A DNA stretch of 64,000 bases from Sphagnum compactum. Its lineage: Eukaryota > Bryophyta > Sphagnopsida > Sphagnales. The DNA lies in NCBI GenBank assembly GCA_965153455.1, contig OZ234497.1, positions 9,982,001 to 10,046,000 on the forward strand, written 5' to 3'. Each line of letters opens with the position of its first letter. Positions within the stretch are counted from its first letter, which is position 1. Below the pieces are notes generated by a model, which saw only the letters and a program-made list of their open reading frames with translations, searched no databases and had not been told where the DNA came from. The position numbers and the translations under genes are program-made. Below are positions 58,811-64,000 of this stretch, in pieces.

Positions 58811-61800
58811 ATGGCGATCATGACAAGGGTGCACATAGACGAAGGTTATACGGCGGTTGAGGCGGGGGCGCAGTTGGTCATGGGCGGTGGAAGATGTGGA
58901 GCGCTCATGAAACCCGCCAAGTTACAACAGTCGCATCATGCAGAGGTAGCTGTTGTGAGTCCCAGAGGAGCTGGAGTGCGAAGATTTCACAACAATAGTA
59001 GCAATGCTTCTCCTCCTCCTCTTCCTCCTCCTTCTGCTGCTGCTGCGGCGCACAAAACACTCAGCTGCAGCTCCACTTGCAAATTCGCGCAACCTGCAGG
59101 CTTGTTGAAGGGCGATCATGATTCCTTGCAAAAGAAAGGCCAGACATGGTATTGTACACACATGCATGCGCTGCACTGATGAACTTCTAAATCCATTCTC
59201 CATTGCACTGCTGCTGTTGGTGCATCCAATGTCTTAGCTTCTTCTTCTTCTTCTTCTTCTTCATGCAATTAGACTTGTTGGGTATCGTCGAAAGTAGTTG
59301 CAGTGCTTCTTCTGAACTAAGCTTGTTCGTCGTGCAAGAACTGATGTCTATCTGTCTGTCTGTCTGTCTGTCTGTCTTTCTTTCTTTCTTACTGCAGGGT
59401 AGCGGCAACAGAGCTCGACAGCGACTTGTTGGTGAAAGTTGCGGACATGAGCTTTCATCTCCACAAGGTACAGTAAAAGAACCCATCACCTGCTTGTTTC
59501 CGAAGAAGAAGAAGAAGGAGAAGAAGAATGTTGAGCTGCATTGGCTGATCTGAATTATAGAGATGGGGTGTTGGTGCTTGGCGAGCTGCAGTTTCCTTTG
59601 CTGTCAAGAAGCGGGCGGCTGAACCGACTGGTGTTCGAGTCGCGTGACACGGAGAAGGATTGTATCAACATGGACGACATGCCTGGCGGTGGTGACGCTT
59701 TTGAACTGGCTGTGAAATTCTGCTACGGGATCACAGTCAAGATCACACCACGCAACGTTGCCGCCTTGCGTTGTGCAGCGGAGTATTTGGAGATGACGGA
59801 GGAGTTCGAGCAGCACAACCTGGTAACGAGAGCAGAAGCTTTTCTTACCTCCGAGGTAGTCACGTCGTGGAAGAAATCCATCACTGTACTGCAGACTTGC
59901 GAGAAGCTGCTTCCATGGGCCAAGGAGCTTCACATCGTGAAGAGATGCATTGAGTCCGTGGCATGGAAAGCTTGTACAGATCCCAGAGGCATCCGCTGGT
60001 CATACTCCTCCTCCTCCTCCTCATCATCATCACCATCTTCGTCTTGTTCTTCTGCTTCTTCTGCTTGCGTCCTGTCGTCACCGAGCACCACCACCTCCAG
60101 CACCCACTCAGCTAGCTCGACAGCAGCAGCCGCCACCACCAGCAGCTCCATGCAGCAGATTCCTCATGATTGGTGGTTCGAGGATGCCTCCAGCCTCAGT
60201 CTGGAGTCTTTCGGATACGTAATGAGCGCCATCCGCGTGAAAGGAATGCGTCCGGAGCTCATGGGCGCCGCCGTCGTCTACTACGCACACAAATGGGTAC
60301 CTGAGCTGCACAGAAATTATATTTCTTCATCGCCATCGCCCGCCAGCTCCAAGCATGGCTCACCCAATTCCAAACTTGAGGACTCGTCGTTGCCGCTGCC
60401 GCCGCCGCCTCCTTCTCCTCCTCCTTCTTGCAGTGCTGCTGTAGACTCACTACCCGAGTCACGACTGGGAGGAAACAACAAGGAGAGAACTAGATCAGAG
60501 TCGACGACGACACAAAACAGCAGCAGCAGCAGCAGCAGCAGGGCGACAATTCTGGAGGGACTAGTGGGCATGCTTCCGTGTCAAGCGGACGCCATCTCTT
60601 GCAGCGCGTCGCTGCGTCTACTGCGCGCTGCAAGCCTGTTGAACGCCAGCCAAGTGTGCATGAAGGAACTGGAGAGAAGAGCAGGAATGCAACTGGAAAG
60701 TGCCACGCTCAGCGACTTGCTCATCCCCTCCTTCCTGCATACCAGCGACACTCTCTACGACATCGACATTGTCCATAGAGTTCTGGAGCAATTCCTTGTG
60801 CAGGTAGGGATTCTACTACTAAGTCAGATTCTAGCTCCCCTCCTCTCCCTCCTGCTGCTATGCTTGCTCAACAACACGGTCAGATTGCTGCTGAGCTTGT
60901 CTTGGATTGTGTGAACTCAGCAGATTTGCTGCTGGCAGAAGATTCATGTCACCTGCACATTGCTGCTGCTGCTGCTGAGCTCAGCATGTCTTGAATTGTG
61001 TGAACTCAGCAGATTTGCTGCTGCCAGAACATTCATGTCATCACCTGCACATTGCTGCTGCTGCTGAGCTTGTCTTGAAATGTGTGAACTCAGCGGATTT
61101 GCTGCTGCCAGAACATTCATGTCATCACCTGCACATTGCTGCTGCTGCTGAGCTTGTCTTGAATTGTGTGAACTCAGCGGATTTGCTGCTGCCAGAACAT
61201 TCATGTCACAGTGCATTGCTGCTGCTGAGCTTGTCTTGAATTGTGTTCAATAGATTGCAATACTGCTGCTTCTGCCGCAAGATCAATGTCACGAGATTGC
61301 TGACTCGATTGTCAATTAATTGTGTCAGCTGCAGATTGCTTTTGCTGCTAGATTGTCAGCAGATTTGACTGCTGCAGCTGAGAATTGTCAGTCACCACAT
61401 AATTTGCTGAGATATTGTGATGAATTCATGAGTCCAGCAAGCAGATTGTGGAGGATTTTAATTTCCTTCGAGAATTGTTTGTTGTAGCTCAGTCAGACAA
61501 CAACAAGAATTTGAATCTCATAATTATCAACAGATATTTGAATTCTTCTTGTTTTTTGGTGTAATACAACAGAAGTTTGGCAATCCCTGCCTGACTTGTT
61601 TTGTGTATTCCTGCAATCTGATTGTGGTCTGTGATGGAGCTGAATGGGAATCTTCTTCTTCTTCTTATGCTTGGGGTGTCGGTTTCATGACAAAAGGATC
61701 ATCATTGTCCATGGGTGTCAGTTTTGTAGTGAAAAAATTTGACTGGAAGAATAATTAACAATTATGCTTCCAATAGCTGAGGGGTAATAAATTGAACTAG

Positions 61801-63435
61801 ATTTTCCTTTTGCAACTTGGAAGTTTGTAATTCACACTGTAGTAGATCTGACTTTGAAACTTGGGTGGTGGTGGTGGGTTGGATACAGGACCATATTGGA
61901 GTGAATAAGGTGCGGGAAGGTGCTAGCAAAGACAAATTCAATGGGGATGCAATCATCAACAACAATGCACCAATGGGGAAGCCACCTGTTGCACCTCACA
62001 CTGCCAAGATGAAAGTTGCAAAACTAATAGATAGCTATCTTGCTGAGGTTGCTAGGGATGGTCAGTTGCCATGTGCGAAATTTCAGGCGCTTGCAGAAGC
62101 CCTCCCTGAGTTTTCTCGGGTCACAGATGATGGACTTTACCGTGCAATTGACACCTACCTTAAGGTAAACTCACACTCATACACAAAAGCACAAGTAGGC
62201 AAGTGAGTTTTTGGCACCTTGACAGATACCTACATACATTCCCTGCTTCATTAATTTGGGTGGCATCTATCTGGTTGAGGGAAAAACAAACAATAGGGTT
62301 CTTGAAAATTCCCCCAAAAGTATGCTCTTCTCATCACTTGACACTCTAGAAAACTAATAGGTAGTAGTAGTCCATAGAGAAAGATTGCACCCTCCATCCA
62401 TAACCATAACTTTCATATTTTGCTTTGCTAGATCTTTTTTGAAGCTCTGGTTTGCTATGAAATTGCAGGCTCATCCAGGTATATCTGAGCATGAGCGGAA
62501 GAAGCTATGTCGGATGATGGACTGTCAAAGGTTGTCTCTTGAAGCTTGTATGCATGCAGCAGAGAATGAGCGACTCCCTCTACGTATTGTTATCCAAGTA
62601 AGAGTTGTCATGGGGTTTTTTTTTTCCCACTTCAGAACCTCTTTGTGGAAATTTTGTTTGCAATTTTGCTGGATTATGTTTTCTGGATGTTCTGTAGTCC
62701 GATCAAATCTTTTTGGGGTTTTGTGAATTATTTCTAAGCCTTTTTGAAACACATGATGCAGAGCAGCTAGCTCATGCATGGTTTTGACTCAACCTCATTG
62801 TGCTCTTTCAGGTCCTTTTTAGTGAGCAATTAAAGCTGAGGAATGCAATTACAGGCAGCAGTTTTGTGAGAAACTACCAACCGTCTGATTCACCTCTTAA
62901 GCAAGAAGCAATGGGTGGCAGCCAACAGGTGACTCTGGTAAGCCAATCGGGGCATGAGAATTCCAGTACCCAAATGGACATCAAAGCACTTCAACAGGAT
63001 GTCATGTTCATGAAAGCCAAGTTTATGGAGCTACACCAGGATTACTCAGCCGTTACACAACAGGTATACAAGTAAAAAGCAGATTTGCTGCATCTGGTCA
63101 TCAAAATGAGAGATTCACGCAAGTAGAAATTATCACTTATGAGAAATTGTCAGGGACAGAATTGGTTGGCAATTTCAATCAACTGCAGACCACATGAAGC
63201 TTGGTTGTTCAGAGCTCTCTGCTTCTGTTGTTGCCCCCTTTTGACGCTTCTGTGGTGGAAATGTTGTGTGTTTTGGCAGTTAGAGAAGCTCACAAAACAA
63301 AAAACACATCAGCCATCTTGGGTCTCTGGATTGAAGCGACTAAGTCATGTATTTCACCACAAGGACTCATCAGTGGGTGTGTCGCCTTTACAGTCTACAC
63401 GATCCAGTCGTCCCTGGCGGAGTTCTGTCTCATAG
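58811..63435 (+). CDS. NPH3/RPT2-family BTB-NPH3 protein, 7 exons, 810 aa
   Basis: Coding exons: 58811-59148, 59398-59467, 59592-60803, 61889-62164, 62469-62597, 62812-63063, 63280-63435. Every intron is GT-AG; exon 1 ends in phase 2, all others in phase 0, giving 810 residues. NPH3-family proteins are plasma-membrane adaptors of phototropin blue-light signalling and substrate adaptors for CUL3 ubiquitin ligases. Seen: a 112-residue leader; BTB/POZ from about 117 (LDSDLLVKVADMSFHLHK, AAEYLEMTEEF) to about 215; CEKLLPWAKEL and DPRGIRWSY; a Ser-rich insert (274-325); NPH3 domain from DWWFED (329) to about 690, interrupted by a Ser/Pro-rich stretch (379-454), with DGLYRAIDTYLKAHPGISE and CRMMDCQRLSLEACMHAAEN; a coiled coil (about 732-768); a basic C-terminal tail ending WRSSVS. 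AtNPH3 has 746 residues, so this is long because of the low-complexity inserts. The start is the first ATG in frame with a complete leader; another upstream start is not excluded. NPH3 itself is more likely than RPT2, but the subclade is not certain. Confidence 0.92.
59238..59262 (+). repeat. (CTT)n microsatellite in intron 1
   Basis: About eight CTT units within intron 1 (59149-59397). Confidence 0.9.
59349..59390 (+). repeat. (TCTG)n-(TTTC)n compound microsatellite at the 3' splice site of intron 1
   Basis: About seven TCTG units run into TTTC units and then CTTACTGCAG, so the repeat forms the pyrimidine tract of the acceptor site at 59397/59398. Confidence 0.9.
60880..61243 (+). repeat. 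84-bp VNTR in intron 3 of the NPH3-like gene
   Basis: Copies start at 60909, 60998, 61082 and 61166 (lengths 89, 84, 84 and about 78), preceded by a partial copy. The unit holds TGTGAACTCAGC, GATTTGCTGCTGCCAGAA, CATTCATGTCATCACCTGC and CTGCTGCTGAGC. It lies in the 1085-base intron 60804-61888. Confidence 0.95.
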
Positions 63436-64000
63436 GAGCCCCCATCTTTTACTTCCTGCTCAAATTTTGACTCTTTGTAATACAACCCCAACACACTCAT
63501 CATCATCGTCAATTCATGACAGAGTCCAAAATCAAGGGAGATTGCATTCAGAGTTTTTTGAACCTTGGGTTGATAATGCCAGTCTTCACCCTCAACAAGA
63601 TAGCAAGTGACATATGAAACTGTTGCAAAAGCCTTGGCCAGCACCACCATACTGACTGAAAAGTATGACATGTACTTTCCTCTTGAATGCATTGGAGTGT
63701 GAACAAATCCCCAAGTACTTAATTGTAATTTTTAGGAAAAAAGTTGAACAAAAAGGTTTTAGTGTTGTTGAAATTAGGGTAAGCTAGTAGTGGGATTGCT
63801 ATGTTCAAATTTAAATTTTAGCTGTTAATGTTATCAACTTCAAGTGAAGGCTGTTAATGGTGTCATGGCTGTGAGGATTTCGGGGTTCAAGGTTGTAGGA
63901 AAGATTTGCTAATGTAGTGCAAACTCACTAACCATAGTAGGACAGTGACCAAAAATTTACTCCTTTGTGGACAACTGCTTTTTTGTATATAAAAAATAAA
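63436..64000 (+). other. 3' UTR and downstream flank of the NPH3-like gene
   Basis: AT-richer sequence after the stop codon. No other gene is seen. There is an AATAAA at the very end of the window (63995-64000), too far downstream to be certain as the poly(A) signal. Confidence 0.4.

Noticed and set aside
59604-60571. Several long - strand frames opposite the NPH3-like exon 3
   Set aside because: They are shadows of a GC-rich coding exon with trinucleotide repeats and have no domains.
59541-60914. A single 457-codon open frame as the whole NPH3-like gene
   Set aside because: Its first 17 codons and its last 37 are intron. Family motifs start exactly at the acceptor at 59592 and continue from the donor at 60804 into exon 4 at 61889.
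60944-61239. Open frames on both strands with repeated Gln- or Leu-rich products
   Set aside because: They are the 84-bp VNTR inside intron 3, whose unit is divisible by three. Splice sites on both sides are clear.

Overview
The window is nuclear DNA of a land plant. The only complete gene I can support is a seven-exon NPH3/RPT2-family gene (BTB/POZ plus NPH3 domain, a plant photoreceptor-signalling family) at 58811..63435 on the + strand, with clean GT-AG introns and matching phases throughout. The other roughly 58 kb is AT-rich, intron-less and dominated by old, broken transposable elements, simple repeats and unrecognised sequence. Low gene density, strongly diverged LTR pairs and decayed elements suggest a large, slowly turning-over genome such as a fern or gymnosperm. 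That lineage guess is inference; nothing in the window names the species.

Layout. 1-2.4 kb: unrecognised, with microsatellites. 2.4-8.9 kb: an old LTR element on the + strand, with diverged direct repeats of about 0.57 and 0.71 kb at its ends and a decayed gag zinc knuckle; no reverse transcriptase was found. 9-13.9 kb: mostly unrecognised, with a possible hAT transposase remnant on the - strand near 10.6 kb. 13.9-15.1 kb: a hAT-like MITE with an 8-bp target duplication and a 0.2-kb fold-back element. 15-22.7 kb: nothing coding recognised. 22.7-23.5 kb: a second MITE of the same family, with a perfect 8-bp target duplication, next to a tRNA-derived SINE whose 3' half recurs inverted at 28.7 kb. 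29.2-31.5 kb: a broken LINE-type reverse transcriptase on the - strand. 32-33.8 kb: purine-rich and short tandem repeats.

33.8-46 kb: a broken Ty3/gypsy chromovirus on the - strand (LTR, chromodomain, integrase, RNase H, RT, protease, gag, LTR). Its 5' part is separated by about 5.5 kb of foreign-looking sequence holding a large inverted repeat (arms about 0.73-0.89 kb) around a 25-bp-period minisatellite. 46.1-46.7 kb: a 0.6-kb inverted-repeat structure. 46.7-57.8 kb: AT-rich, with a small hairpin, a third hAT-like element (perfect TIR and perfect 8-bp duplication, built of internal tandem repeats) and a probable decayed MITE copy. 57.8-58.3 kb: another GGTT-rich hAT-like MITE about 0.5 kb upstream of the NPH3-like start codon.

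How it fits together. There is no operon-like or multi-gene system here. The gene is an isolated transcription unit whose promoter-proximal DNA carries a MITE and whose largest intron carries an 84-bp VNTR. Its protein keeps the family architecture, including a C-terminal Ser at the third-last position, where Arabidopsis NPH3 carries its 14-3-3 docking serine. The most unusual non-genic structures are the 40.56-43.24 kb inverted repeat with its minisatellite core and the hAT-like elements with readable target duplications. I see no CRISPR array, no rRNA and no convincing functional tRNA.
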